From contig NZ_BAAADO010000003.1 of NCBI RefSeq assembly GCF_039522525.1, positions 496,001 through 560,000 on the forward strand: DNA of 64,000 bases, read 5' to 3'. The position numbers and the translations under genes were made by a program. Shown here one piece after another: positions 18,572 to 27,655 of the stretch (the first letter of the stretch is position 1; every line of letters starts with the position of its first letter). The stretch comes from Salinibacillus aidingensis. GTDB lineage: Bacteria > Bacillota > Bacilli > Bacillales > Alkalibacillaceae. The notes under the pieces are model-generated. The model had not been told where the DNA came from and searched no databases. It saw only the letters and a list, made by a program, of their open reading frames with translations.

Positions 18572-18607
18572 GGAAGGAGTGCTAATTGTTAGCACTCCCC
18601 TCCTTTT
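18572..18607. terminator. bidirectional terminator between dptH and the helicase gene
   Basis: A hairpin with arms GGAAGGAGTGCTAA and TTAGCACTCCCCTCC around TTG is followed by TTTTAC on the plus strand. It lies between two convergent genes and can serve both. Confidence 0.75.
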
Positions 18608-18650
18608 ACATTCAATTCAAATTTTAAGAGAACGCTATATCTAATAAACA

Positions 18651-21539
18651 TCACTCACTACTTGTTAAATATTGATACAGCTTATAATCAATACTCTTCT
18701 CCATAACCATATTCATGCACACAACAGGTTTATAGCTATCCTCCATTTTTGTTTGTTTTATTGTATCCTGATCTATATCTGCTTTACCTAAATAATAGAA
18801 GTCTTTCCCCTCGTCATCATCCTTCTTAACAAAAATGTGAACATCAATGTTATTCTCTTTTGCTTGAATAATCTCTTGTACTTCCTTTGATTTTAATGTG
18901 CGATTACTTCTTGTGAACCACCTGAGTATATCCTGATTAACAAATTCATCACCATAATCAACGCTAGAATCAACATCTTCATCTTTGTGATAGGTGATAA
19001 ATATAGGGGTGGTTTGATATTTTGTTTTATAACCATACATCGTTCCCTTTTCATCATTCTCCCAATTTAGTAATCTACAGACATCTTTTCTTGAATACTT
19101 TTGATATAGAGTAAGTGGCTGTTCACTAATGTAGGTTCTGTTCTTCAATTTAGCACTTTCTATAATATCTGCGACAAATATCTTAAAATAATTATTCTCA
19201 TTTAGACTCTTACGAACGTATGGATTGAAATAAAAGTTGTTATTATCGTCTAAAATAATAACAGGTTGGTTGCCATATTTATTTTGATCAACAGAAGTGA
19301 AAAATGACAAATTAAAGATTCTTTTTACTGATTGCAGTGTTGCTTCATTAACATAACAATTTTCACGCTCTAATTGATTGATATATTCTTTTTTAGAAAT
19401 CGTGTCCTGCTTAAAAAGCAAGTCTAATAATATGATTTCATGCTTTCTTTTCCCATTTAAGACTTCTTGTGAGAGCATAGTTAGTACTTGGTTTTCGTAC
19501 TGTGTGAAAGAAGGAAGCTCTTCTCGCATTTTTATCAAAAACTTATAGTAGTTTTCGAATTTTTCGATAAGTACTAAAGGATCAATTGAATGGTTGGTAA
19601 TAAAGTCATATAAATAAGGTACTCGTCCAATTTTATTTTTTAATTCGCTATATGAATCTTGTAAAATTTTTATAGAATTAAGTGTGCTATTTTTGATAGA
19701 TTTGAAAATTTGTTTTTGAGCAATTTCCTCAAAGTTAACCGTGGAAACTCCTTTTATATAACTTGTATCATTCAAACGTCTTCGAATATTATCTTTGTTT
19801 TGTGATTGGTCGCCAGACAGTGCAATAGGAATTAAATAGTTATTTTTGTAATTACCGATGAAATCAATGATAGTTACAAAGTCTTTTGACTCATGCTTAC
19901 GCAGACCTCTTCCTAATTGCTGGACAAAAACAATGCTGGATTGGGTCTGTCTTAACATAACGACTTGGTTTATACTTGGTATATCAATTCCCTCGTTAAA
20001 AATATCAACAGTTAAAATATAATCTAATACTCCATTTTCTAATCGATTTACTTGATTCATTCTTTCTTCTTGCGAATGATCTCCAGTTAATGCAACGGTG
20101 TTGTAACCCTTTTGATTCAATGATTTAGAGAGTTCTTTAGCCTCATCTTTTCGACTACAAAATATTAAACCTTTAACCTCTTCGCCCGAATGTCCATAAT
20201 ACTCGATTTTATCAATAATATGATTAACTCGCTCCTCTGTTACAAGTTTTGCTAAAGAGGCTGTATCATCTAGAAGTTCACCATTTAATTCAAAATCAGT
20301 TACCCCAAAGTAATGAAAAGGACAAAGCATATCTTCCTCGAGAGCTTCTTGTAAACGAATTTCATAAGCAATATTATAGTTGAACAACTCGTAAATATTA
20401 AAATCATCTGTACGTTCAGGAGTAGCCGTCATCCCAAGCAGAAACTCAGGAGAAAAGTAATCAATGACTTTTAGATAAGACTGTGCTCCTGCTTTATGAA
20501 CCTCATCAATTAAAATGTAATCAAATTCGTCTTTTTGAAACCTTCTTAAGTTATCGTCTTTTGAAATACTCTGTATTGTTGCAAATAAATACTTTGCATT
20601 TGTTTGTTTATTAGAACCGGATAGAATTCCAAAGTCTTTGTCAGGACCTCCCATTACTCTTTGGAAATCAGATTTTGCTTTTTCTAATATTTGTTCCCGA
20701 TGAACAATGAATAGCATCCTGTTTGGTCTATATCTTCTGACATCAAATGCAGAAAGATAAGTCTTTCCAGTACCAGTTGCTGAGATAACTAATCCTTTAT
20801 TCTCTTTAGACTCTCGTAGAGCCTGAATTTGTTTTAATGCCATTTCTTGCATTTTATTTGGTGTGATCTTAATGGAGTCTTTTAGTGCATTTTGTTCATA
20901 TTCAGAAGGAAACTCTATTACATTTTCTACAAGTCTTTGATCTGAATTTTGATTATATCTTTTTTCGTATTGTAAAATCCAATGCTCTGTTAATGGTTCT
21001 GCGTCTTCCCAAATTTCTTCAAATTGATTTTTAAAGTGATGTATGATCTCACCATTCTCATGAGATGTCAATTTTACGTTCCATTCATAATTTTGCTTTA
21101 GGGCATGTGCAGTTAAGTTAGAGCTTCCAACTATTAAGGAGTAATACGTATGATTATCAAAAATATATCCTTTAGAATGAAAGCCTTTAGTAGTAGTTAA
21201 CCTAACTTCCACATTTGTTATTTTTAGTAGTTCTTTAAAAACTTTAGGTTGATTAAAATATAAGAATGTCGAGGTTAAAATTCGACCATTTACACCTTTC
21301 CTTTTTAGATCATATAAATGGGACTTAAGAGTAGCTAACCCACTATCGGTAATAAATGCAACAGAAAAAAGAAAGGATTTACATCGATCTAATTCTTCTA
21401 AGAGGGAAGGGAGGACCTGTTGTTTCTGCTTCGAATCATTGACTAACAATTCTGGCTTGTATCGGTCATACTTGTTGTGTTTATAGTTTATAAATCCTTT
21501 ATGTAAAGAGGCTTCTAAATTTTCCAGAAATCCTGACAT
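18651..21539 (-). CDS. PLD-nuclease/SF2 helicase/DUF3427 fusion protein
   Basis: The 962-residue product joins a phospholipase D-type nuclease domain to a superfamily II helicase. The HKD motif is FHSKGYIFDN (His121, Lys123, Asp128) followed by VGSSNLT (138-143). The helicase shows ISATGTGKTYLS (Walker A, 254-260), LIDEVHKAG (345-348), GMTATPERTD and QQLGRGLRKHE. The C-terminal region with KYSRKDVCRLLNW matches the DUF3427 type. Such HKD-helicase proteins recur in defence islands, often beside a Nudix gene, as here (the Nudix gene is 119 bases upstream on the same strand). Restriction of foreign nucleic acid is inferred, not shown. Confidence 0.8.
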   Translation of the reverse strand: MSGFLENLEASLHKGFINYKHNKYDRYKPELLVNDSKQKQQVLPSLLEELDRCKSFLFSVAFITDSGLATLKSHLYDLKRKGVNGRILTSTFLYFNQPKVFKELLKITNVEVRLTTTKGFHSKGYIFDNHTYYSLIVGSSNLTAHALKQNYEWNVKLTSHENGEIIHHFKNQFEEIWEDAEPLTEHWILQYEKRYNQNSDQRLVENVIEFPSEYEQNALKDSIKITPNKMQEMALKQIQALRESKENKGLVISATGTGKTYLSAFDVRRYRPNRMLFIVHREQILEKAKSDFQRVMGGPDKDFGILSGSNKQTNAKYLFATIQSISKDDNLRRFQKDEFDYILIDEVHKAGAQSYLKVIDYFSPEFLLGMTATPERTDDFNIYELFNYNIAYEIRLQEALEEDMLCPFHYFGVTDFELNGELLDDTASLAKLVTEERVNHIIDKIEYYGHSGEEVKGLIFCSRKDEAKELSKSLNQKGYNTVALTGDHSQEERMNQVNRLENGVLDYILTVDIFNEGIDIPSINQVVMLRQTQSSIVFVQQLGRGLRKHESKDFVTIIDFIGNYKNNYLIPIALSGDQSQNKDNIRRRLNDTSYIKGVSTVNFEEIAQKQIFKSIKNSTLNSIKILQDSYSELKNKIGRVPYLYDFITNHSIDPLVLIEKFENYYKFLIKMREELPSFTQYENQVLTMLSQEVLNGKRKHEIILLDLLFKQDTISKKEYINQLERENCYVNEATLQSVKRIFNLSFFTSVDQNKYGNQPVIILDDNNNFYFNPYVRKSLNENNYFKIFVADIIESAKLKNRTYISEQPLTLYQKYSRKDVCRLLNWENDEKGTMYGYKTKYQTTPIFITYHKDEDVDSSVDYGDEFVNQDILRWFTRSNRTLKSKEVQEIIQAKENNIDVHIFVKKDDDEGKDFYYLGKADIDQDTIKQTKMEDSYKPVVCMNMVMEKSIDYKLYQYLTSSE

Positions 21540-21614
21540 ATAAACACCCTATCTAATAGTTTATTTTGGCTATATTTTAATATTTTACCATTTTTGTTTC
21601 AAATCAAAATAATA

Positions 21615-21643
21615 AGCTACTCACTTTTTGCTGGTGAATAGCT
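21615..21643. terminator. weak hairpin between Nudix and helicase genes
   Basis: Arms AGCTACTCAC and GTGAATAGCT pair with one mismatch. T-rich runs lie on both sides. It could attenuate read-through from the Nudix gene into the helicase gene. Confidence 0.35.
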
Positions 21644-21658
21644 ATTTTTAAAGTTAAT

Positions 21659-22060
21659 CTATCGTAATGGTGTTTTATTTGATAATTTTTCTATAGCTGG
21701 AATGTCAGCAGGTGCCCAATCTAACTCAGGTAATTTTTCGGGTATCAGCCATTTAATCTCCTTATGTTCAGTTAATGTTGGCTCCTTATCCAAAAGTTTA
21801 CAATAAAAGGTGGTTAAATGAACAATGCCAAAATCATATTCATAAACGGTTTGATCTATTTGTTCACCTATCTCTATTTCGCAACGCATTTCTTCCTGTA
21901 TTTCTCGTTTCAGCGCTTCTTGAGTTGTTTCTCCTTCTTCAATTTTACCTCCTGGAAATTCCCATTTTAGAGGTAATGATTTTTCAGGTCCTCTTTGTGC
22001 ACAAAGAATTTTCCCATTTTTAACTAAAACCGCTCCAACTACGTATATATCTTTTTTCAT
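21659..22060 (-). CDS. Nudix (MutT-like) nucleoside triphosphate pyrophosphohydrolase
   Basis: The 133-residue product carries a full Nudix box, GGKIEEGETTQEALKREIQEE, around residues 38-58, following KWEFPG as in MutT-type enzymes that hydrolyse oxidised or unwanted (d)NTPs. An in-frame extension to 22102 is rejected because GGAGG (22067-22071) is positioned for the ATG at 22060. It is the upstream partner of the PLD-helicase-DUF3427 gene. This pairing is a recurrent one in defence islands as I remember them; its mechanistic meaning is unknown. Confidence 0.85.
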   Translation of the reverse strand: MKKDIYVVGAVLVKNGKILCAQRGPEKSLPLKWEFPGGKIEEGETTQEALKREIQEEMRCEIEIGEQIDQTVYEYDFGIVHLTTFYCKLLDKEPTLTEHKEIKWLIPEKLPELDWAPADIPAIEKLSNKTPLR

Positions 22061-22102
22061 ACTTGGCCTCCTATTAAATGTTCGATAACTATACTCTAAC
22101 AT

Positions 22103-22446
22103 ATTTGAAAGGATAAGGTTTATAGGGAGGAGGAGAAGAGTGCTTTCATAAAAAATAACGATATATCAATAATTTTTTATTTGATTTACATATAACTCTG
22201 TATTCGTCATGATAATTACAACTTTTCCTAAATACGTAAATGAGCCACAAATGTGTTTTGTACCTTCCCACAAAAAAACATAAAATATAAAACTTTAATA
22301 TTAGATTCCTGTACATATAATCCTGAAGTTGGTTTCGCTATAATAATGCTTAACGAAAAAATCATTCGAACAGGATATCTTCTATAAAACGTTCAGGACA
22401 TTTAATTTTTCAGTTTGAAGGAGGGTAATCTTTTTATCATTAACTT
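22103..22446. other. intergenic region, no gene seen
   Basis: A stretch of AT-rich sequence between the divergent Nudix and amidohydrolase genes. It contains a TATAAT-like box near 22340 and GAAGGAGGG near 22420 that is not followed by a usable reading frame. No RNA gene was recognised. Confidence 0.4.
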
Positions 22447-22461
22447 TTGTAACCGCTTACG
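22447..22461 (+). promoter_or_regulatory. cre (CcpA-binding) site
   Basis: TTGTAACCGCTTACG fits the catabolite-responsive consensus WTGNAANCGNWNNCW at every position but the last. It lies 35 bases before the amidohydrolase start and suggests glucose repression of the following operon. Confidence 0.6.
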
Positions 22462-22495
22462 AAGTTGTGAAAAGTTTTAAAAGGGGAGTGAATGT

Positions 22496-23530
22496 ATGTA
22501 CAGAACCATGGATGGAGAAGAGATCTTTATTATTGATGCCCATATTGCTTTGTGGGATGCAAGTAAGGAAAATCAGTTGAATGTACATGGACAGCAATTT
22601 ATTGACTGTTTTTATGATTATCAGACGAGTCTGAGTCCTCAGGAATTTTGGTGGGATAAAGAAGATTTTTTAAAGTACAGTGAAGATCGTTTGATTAAGG
22701 ATGTATTTCATAAAGGGTACGCGGATATGGCAATTTTCCAGCCTGTTTTGCTGAAGGAATTCTATAAAAACGGGTTTGGGGACATAGAAAATAGTCAAAA
22801 GCTGACTCAGACTTATCCGAATCGACTTATTTGTAATGATACCTTTGATCCGCGTCATGGGAAACGTGGCTTAGAAGAGTTAGAGAAGTCGAATGAACGC
22901 TACAGTCTCAAGGGTGTAAAGCTGTATACTGCTGATTGGTATGGTGATTCCAAGGGATATAAACTTTCCGATGACTCAACCTACCGTTACTTAGAAAAGT
23001 GCCAGGAATTAGGAATTAAAAATATCCACATTCATAAAGGACCTACGATTACTCCACTTAATCGTGATGCGTTTGATGTAGCAGATGTTGATGACGCAGC
23101 AACCTCATTTCCAGAATTGAACTTCATTGTTGAACATTTAGGTTTACCTCGATTAGAAGACTTCTGCTGGATTGCAACCCAGGAAAAAAACGTATATGGC
23201 GGTTTATCCGTGGCTATGCCGTTTATTTATGCACGTCCGAGATATTTTGCAGAGATTATGGGTGAATTACTCTTCTGGTTAGATGAAGACCGGATCATTT
23301 TTGGTAGTGACTATGCAATCTGGGAACCTGGCTGGTTAATTGAGAAGTTTATGGAGTTTGAGCTTCCAGAGGATATTAAACAAGAAACAGGTGCTGAATT
23401 AAATTTAGATGTGAAGAAGAAAATTTTGGCGGGCAATGCTGCACGTTTGTACGACATTGATATTGAGGCACAAAAAGGAAAGATTAATAATGACAGGCTT
23501 GCTCAAGAAATGAATCTATCAAGTGTTTAA
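22496..23530 (+). CDS. amidohydrolase of the propane/acetone monooxygenase-associated type
   Basis: The 344-residue product is a COG2159-type amidohydrolase: DAHIALWDAS near the N-terminus, SLKGVKLYTADWYGDSKG, KNIHIHKGPTITPLNRDAFD, FIVEHLGLPRLEDFCW and IIFGSDYAIWEPGW, ending with the usual NAARLYDI. It closely matches what I remember of amidohydrolases encoded beside bacterial multicomponent monooxygenases (prm/mim clusters), where a DUF59 protein gene follows, as here. No monooxygenase genes are in the window. The reaction is unknown; a role in enzyme maturation or downstream catabolism is inferred. Expression is probably CcpA-controlled through the cre just upstream. Confidence 0.75.
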   Translation: MYRTMDGEEIFIIDAHIALWDASKENQLNVHGQQFIDCFYDYQTSLSPQEFWWDKEDFLKYSEDRLIKDVFHKGYADMAIFQPVLLKEFYKNGFGDIENSQKLTQTYPNRLICNDTFDPRHGKRGLEELEKSNERYSLKGVKLYTADWYGDSKGYKLSDDSTYRYLEKCQELGIKNIHIHKGPTITPLNRDAFDVADVDDAATSFPELNFIVEHLGLPRLEDFCWIATQEKNVYGGLSVAMPFIYARPRYFAEIMGELLFWLDEDRIIFGSDYAIWEPGWLIEKFMEFELPEDIKQETGAELNLDVKKKILAGNAARLYDIDIEAQKGKINNDRLAQEMNLSSV

Positions 23531-23559
23531 TTCGATTTTCCAGTTGAGAGGATGTTGGT

Positions 23560-24258
23560 ATGTCAAAAAAGCAGGACGTAATGGAAAAGCTGGATAAAGT
23601 CTACGATCCCGAGCTTGATCAGCCTTTAACAGATTTAGATTTTATTGATGATATAACCATTGAAGGATCTGATGTTGAGGTAAAATTTCGGCTTCCGACT
23701 TATTGGTGCTCCCCAAACTTTGCCTATATTATGGCTGAGGATATTAAGGAGTATGTTTCAGAAATTGATTGGGTTAAAGAGGCGCGGGTGACACTGGATG
23801 ATCACTGTGCATCTGATGAAATTAATCATGGAGTCGCACAGGGGAAGCAATTTAGCCAATCTTTTGAGGGCCAGACTACTGGAGATCTGGATGAATTGAG
23901 AAAAACCTTTCGAATAAAGGCTTTTTATTCAAGACAGGATCGATTCGTTCGTCATCTGTTGAACAAGGGATTTTCTAAAGAAGAACTTGTTCGATTGACG
24001 CTGCAGGAGTTGGAAGATATCACACTTTCTGAGGAAGGAATCCATTTACGTGACAAATACTTACAGAAAAAGAAGGAATTAAATCATCCCGGGACTTGTA
24101 TAAATGCAATAACGGATCCCGAGGGGAATGCCATTACCATAGATGATTTATCAGATTACTTATTAGGAATAAAGACCACCAGGTTAAGTATGGAGTTTAA
24201 CGGACATTACTGCAGAGGTCTTTTGGAAGCTCGTTACCATTTAGAGAAGACAAATTAA
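23560..24258 (+). CDS. DUF59/MIP18-family metal-sulfur cluster assembly-type protein
   Basis: The 232-residue protein starts with a DUF59 domain: DPELDQPLTDLDFI, then RLPTYWCSPNFAYIMAED with its conserved cysteine, and LDDHCASDEINHG. DUF59 proteins help build or insert iron-sulfur or diiron sites. The variant with CSPNFAYIM and LDDH..SDEIN, plus a long helical C-terminal extension (about residues 115-232), is the type found with monooxygenase clusters. It starts 29 bases after the amidohydrolase, with GAGAGGATG upstream, and belongs to the same operon. Confidence 0.75.
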   Translation: MSKKQDVMEKLDKVYDPELDQPLTDLDFIDDITIEGSDVEVKFRLPTYWCSPNFAYIMAEDIKEYVSEIDWVKEARVTLDDHCASDEINHGVAQGKQFSQSFEGQTTGDLDELRKTFRIKAFYSRQDRFVRHLLNKGFSKEELVRLTLQELEDITLSEEGIHLRDKYLQKKKELNHPGTCINAITDPEGNAITIDDLSDYLLGIKTTRLSMEFNGHYCRGLLEARYHLEKTN

Positions 24259-24313
24259 GATGTGCTGATTAGTGCTTCATGCATTAATAATAAATTTAAG
24301 GAAAGGTGATAGA

Positions 24314-24886
24314 ATGAGTAAAAATGTATTGATTATTACGGGAGATGCTGTAGAAGCTTTAGAGGTTTTTTACCCTTATTACCGCTGTGTAGAGGAAGGA
24401 ATTGACTGTACGATTGCTTCACCAGTTAAGAAAAAGCTTCAAACAGTGGTTCATGATTTTCTGCCGGAAATGGACACATTTACAGAAAAATGGGCGTATA
24501 AAATTGATTCTCATGCAGCAGTGGAGGATGTAAACCCAGCTGATTACGATGGATTAATCATACCAGGCGGTCGCGCGCCGGAATACATTCGGATGGATAA
24601 GAAGGTTCAGGAGATTGCTGCACATTTCCTGTCTGAAGATAAGCCAGTCGGTGTCATCTGTCATGGACAACTCGTTTTGACCCCGATAAGAGAGCATGTA
24701 AAGGGACGTGAATTAACAGCTTATTCAGCATGTCAACCAGAAGTGGAAGCTGCAGGAGCAACCTATATCAATGAACTCATACATGTAGATAAAAACATTG
24801 TATCTGGTCATGCATGGCCTGAGCTTCCTTTATTCATGCGCGAATTCTTTAAGATTTTAGGCGTTACAGAAGGTGTGAAAGCATAG
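24314..24886 (+). CDS. DJ-1/PfpI family protein
   Basis: The 190-residue product is a class I glutamine-amidotransferase-like DJ-1/PfpI protein: KNVLIITGDAVEALEVFYPY, LIIPGGRAPEYIR, and the nucleophile elbow GVICHGQLVLTP with the reactive cysteine at about residue 115. Members act as glyoxalases/deglycases, amidases or chaperone-like proteins; the activity here is not predictable. Start ATG 24314 follows AAAGGTGAT; an in-frame GTG/ATG further up (24272) has no site. As third gene of the amidohydrolase operon it could handle a reactive aldehyde product, which is inference. Confidence 0.8.
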   Translation: MSKNVLIITGDAVEALEVFYPYYRCVEEGIDCTIASPVKKKLQTVVHDFLPEMDTFTEKWAYKIDSHAAVEDVNPADYDGLIIPGGRAPEYIRMDKKVQEIAAHFLSEDKPVGVICHGQLVLTPIREHVKGRELTAYSACQPEVEAAGATYINELIHVDKNIVSGHAWPELPLFMREFFKILGVTEGVKA

Positions 24887-24890
24887 GAGA

Positions 24891-24939
24891 GGTGCCTGTC
24901 ACCACCCGAAAAATCTTGTTTCACAAAATGTCTCACAGA
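24891..24939 (+). repeat. dispersed repeat B, copy 1
   Basis: Core GGTGCCTGTCACCACCCG, then AAAAATCTTGTTTCACA and a second ATGTCTCACA. It starts four bases after the DJ-1 stop, in the same direction as that gene. Confidence 0.85.
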
Positions 24940-25014
24940 AGGTCGGCAATCTATTCTAGTGATTTTCACAAGATACATCTTCCATAAAGAATCTTCATTG
25001 AAGATTCATAAAGT

Positions 25015-25056
25015 AGCCCCTCAAGGCAGCAGAACACCGAGGGGCTATTTTTTATT
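25015..25056 (+). terminator. Rho-independent terminator
   Basis: Arms AGCCCCTC and GAGGGGCT followed by ATTTTTTATTTT, closing the amidohydrolase/DUF59/DJ-1 operon. The remaining gap to 25187 shows no gene. Confidence 0.8.
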
Positions 25057-25187
25057 TTCACTTCAAATAAATCCGAACCTGATGACGGATTACAATCATT
25101 TGAAGTTTTTATCCGTATTCATGCAGGCAGGATTTTCCGTTTTTTTGTTCAAATAGATAAGATACAGACTTAAACGGAGGTGAATCT

Positions 25188-26309
25188 ATGCAGCTTCTCC
25201 CTGAACTTGCCAATAAAATCATCTATGAAGTTCGTGTCATCCTGAACGAAAATCTGATTGTGGTAAATAAAAATGGTACGATTGTGGCCTCGACCGATGA
25301 AAGTCGAATTGGTAGCTTTCATGAAGGAGCAAGAAACGTAGTCAAGACTGGCGAGAAATTGTATATCACACCTGAACGAGTAAAGGAATTAAAAGGCACA
25401 AAGCCAGGCATTAATTTACCTGTGAAGTTTGATCATAAGGTTATTGGGGTTATCGGAATTACTGGTAATCCAGAGGAAGTTGAACCTTATGCTGATTTGC
25501 TGAGGAAAATGACAGAATTAATCATTCAGGAATCCTATCATTTGGAACAAAAAGAGTGGGAGAAAAGAGGTCTGGAAGCCTATTTTTATGAATGGATTTT
25601 TGCCAGGGAAGTTGATGAAGATTTCATCCATAGAGGGCAGATGTTGGGAATATCAATTGGAAATCCTTATATGTGTATTTTGATTCAGGTACATACAGAA
25701 AATGAGATTCCGGAACTTCATATGGAATCAAATGTCTTGAATTGGTTTCAAAGTCAGTTTCCGAAAGGTGGGGAAGATTTTCTTATCCGCTGGGGAAAAG
25801 GAAGATTTTTATTAGTGAAAAATAAAACTCCTGAAGTGAAAAAGGAATTTTTAACGTATCATTTTGATCGATGGCGGCGTTATTTTCTAAACCATTATAA
25901 ATGTGTGCTTTCATTTGGAGTCAGCAAGTCCGTCGCTAAATTATACATCAATCAAGTATATACAGAGGCAGAGAAGGCTTTACAGGCTGCCGGAAAAAGT
26001 GGGGAAATTTTATTTTATGAAGATTTACAATTGGATATTATTCTTTCCGAAGCCTGTGAGCAGGCACAAGAGGAATTCGTATCCAGGACACTCCAAAATG
26101 TATTAAATAATGATGAATTACAGGATACCCTTGTAGCTTATTTACTTCAAAATCAATCGATAAAAGAAACCTCAAAAAAATTACACATACACACCAATAC
26201 CCTACATTACCGACTTAAGCAAATCACCGAACTTACAGGGCTCGACCCGAAAAACACAAAAGGGGCCACATTGTTTTATGTGGCACTTCATATTATTGGA
26301 AAAGTATAG
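25188..26309 (+). CDS. CdaR-family (sugar diacid/glycolate) transcriptional regulator
   Basis: The 373-residue product has the three parts of CdaR-type regulators. An N-terminal diacid-recognition domain includes VVNKNGTIVASTDESRIGSF, FDHKVIGVIGITGNPEEV. A GGDEF-like middle (about residues 120-260) follows, then a C-terminal HTH_30 helix-turn-helix NQSIKETSKKLHIHTNTLHY with RLKQITELTGLDP. The gene faces glcF, 5 bases apart at their 3' ends. In B. subtilis a CdaR-type gene (ysfB) sits beside glycolate oxidase genes ysfC and ysfD, so control of glcDF by glycolate or a related acid is the likely role. Confidence 0.8.
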   Translation: MQLLPELANKIIYEVRVILNENLIVVNKNGTIVASTDESRIGSFHEGARNVVKTGEKLYITPERVKELKGTKPGINLPVKFDHKVIGVIGITGNPEEVEPYADLLRKMTELIIQESYHLEQKEWEKRGLEAYFYEWIFAREVDEDFIHRGQMLGISIGNPYMCILIQVHTENEIPELHMESNVLNWFQSQFPKGGEDFLIRWGKGRFLLVKNKTPEVKKEFLTYHFDRWRRYFLNHYKCVLSFGVSKSVAKLYINQVYTEAEKALQAAGKSGEILFYEDLQLDIILSEACEQAQEEFVSRTLQNVLNNDELQDTLVAYLLQNQSIKETSKKLHIHTNTLHYRLKQITELTGLDPKNTKGATLFYVALHIIGKV

Positions 26310-26314
26310 AATGT

Positions 26315-27655
26315 TTACCCAGCATGTTCCTTGTTGCGATATTCATAAGCTTCAAGTAAATAATCAACAATATGGACCGCTCTCATTTGGTGAGCCATTC
26401 TTTCCTTTTCAATGCCCATTTTCATTTGCAAAAGGCATCCCGGGTTTGCCGTAACAATGACATTTGCTTGGGTTTCCTGTGTCCGCTTCATTTTATAGTC
26501 TAATATTTGCATAGACATTTCGGTTTGCACCAGATTATAGATTCCGGCAGATCCACAGCATCGACTGGCATCTTTCATTTCTACATAATCGGCACCTTGA
26601 ATACTCTGAAGCAATTGTCTTGGTTCCATGAATGTGTGCTGCCCATTTTTTAAATGACAGGAATCCTGATAAGTGACGACTTGCTGGGGGAGTTCCAATG
26701 GCTGCTTATGAAAACCCAATTCAATCAACAGACTGGAAATATCTTTTATTTTACGATCAAAGGATGCTGCTCGATCCTTCCAGTCCTCTTCATTCTTTAA
26801 AAGGTGATGATAGTCGTTTAAAAAAGCTCCACACCCACCGGCATTGGTAATGATATAATCAACATTAAGATGCTCAAAGGCTTCAATGTTTTTCTTAGCC
26901 ATTTCTTTTGCCTGCTGTTTTTCTCCGCTATGACCATGGAGCGCACCGCAGCAAATCTGATTATTAGGAATAACAACTTCACACCCGGCGTATTGTAAAA
27001 GTTTGATGGTTGATTGATTGGTAGATAAAAAGAGAGAGTCCATTAAACACCCTGTAAAAAAAGCCACTCTTTTCTTATTGCTGGATAGAGGCATGAGAAC
27101 TTCATATCGATCCTTAGCCGTTTTCATCTTTGGTACCATAGGAAGGGATTTTTCCATAAGCCTGAATGCAGATGGGAGAATTTTTGTTAATTTAAATTTA
27201 TGTACGAGCTTTTGGATTTTGAACTTTTGATAGAATCGTAGTAGCCCCGCTAATCTTCTTAAACGCTTTGGCTTGGGAAACAGGCCTTTAAAAGCGATTT
27301 TTCTTATCATTCTTTTGAGGAGCGGTGTTTTTTGGTTTTGATAAATAATATCCCTTGCTTCTTCCAGTAATTGACCGTATTGAACTCCTGATGGACATAC
27401 AGGTTCACAGGCCCGACAGCCAAGGCACATATCAAGAGATTTTTTTACTTCTTCATCTGGTTCAATGTCGCCATCCACGACTCCTTTCATTAATGCGATG
27501 CGTCCCCTTGGAGAATGGGCTTCATCCTCTCCGGTCTCAATATAGGTGGGACAGCTCGGCAGGCAAAACCCGCACTTCATGCAGTTTAGAAGTTCGTCAT
27601 AGTCCATTCTCTGCTGGAACTCTTCCTGAATTCTAGCTTTCTCCTGCGTATTCAC
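26315..27655 (-). CDS. glcF: glycolate oxidase iron-sulfur subunit GlcF
   Basis: The 446-residue product has two 4Fe-4S motifs, CMKCGFCLPSCP (Cys25-35) and CLGCRACEPVCP (about residues 78-88). Two CCG domains with ICCGALHGHSG and CCGSAGIYN follow, the layout of GlcF/LutA-type subunits that pass electrons from the flavin subunit to the membrane. It starts with GTG at 27655 and overlaps the end of glcD by 23 bases, indicating translational coupling. It is the second gene of a glcDF operon; no glcE homologue is present, as in other Bacillus two-gene versions. Confidence 0.9.
   Translation of the reverse strand: MNTQEKARIQEEFQQRMDYDELLNCMKCGFCLPSCPTYIETGEDEAHSPRGRIALMKGVVDGDIEPDEEVKKSLDMCLGCRACEPVCPSGVQYGQLLEEARDIIYQNQKTPLLKRMIRKIAFKGLFPKPKRLRRLAGLLRFYQKFKIQKLVHKFKLTKILPSAFRLMEKSLPMVPKMKTAKDRYEVLMPLSSNKKRVAFFTGCLMDSLFLSTNQSTIKLLQYAGCEVVIPNNQICCGALHGHSGEKQQAKEMAKKNIEAFEHLNVDYIITNAGGCGAFLNDYHHLLKNEEDWKDRAASFDRKIKDISSLLIELGFHKQPLELPQQVVTYQDSCHLKNGQHTFMEPRQLLQSIQGADYVEMKDASRCCGSAGIYNLVQTEMSMQILDYKMKRTQETQANVIVTANPGCLLQMKMGIEKERMAHQMRAVHIVDYLLEAYEYRNKEHAG

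Noticed and set aside
24959..25156. 65-codon plus-strand frame
   Set aside because: It runs across the terminator hairpin at 25015-25056 and has no ribosome binding site.
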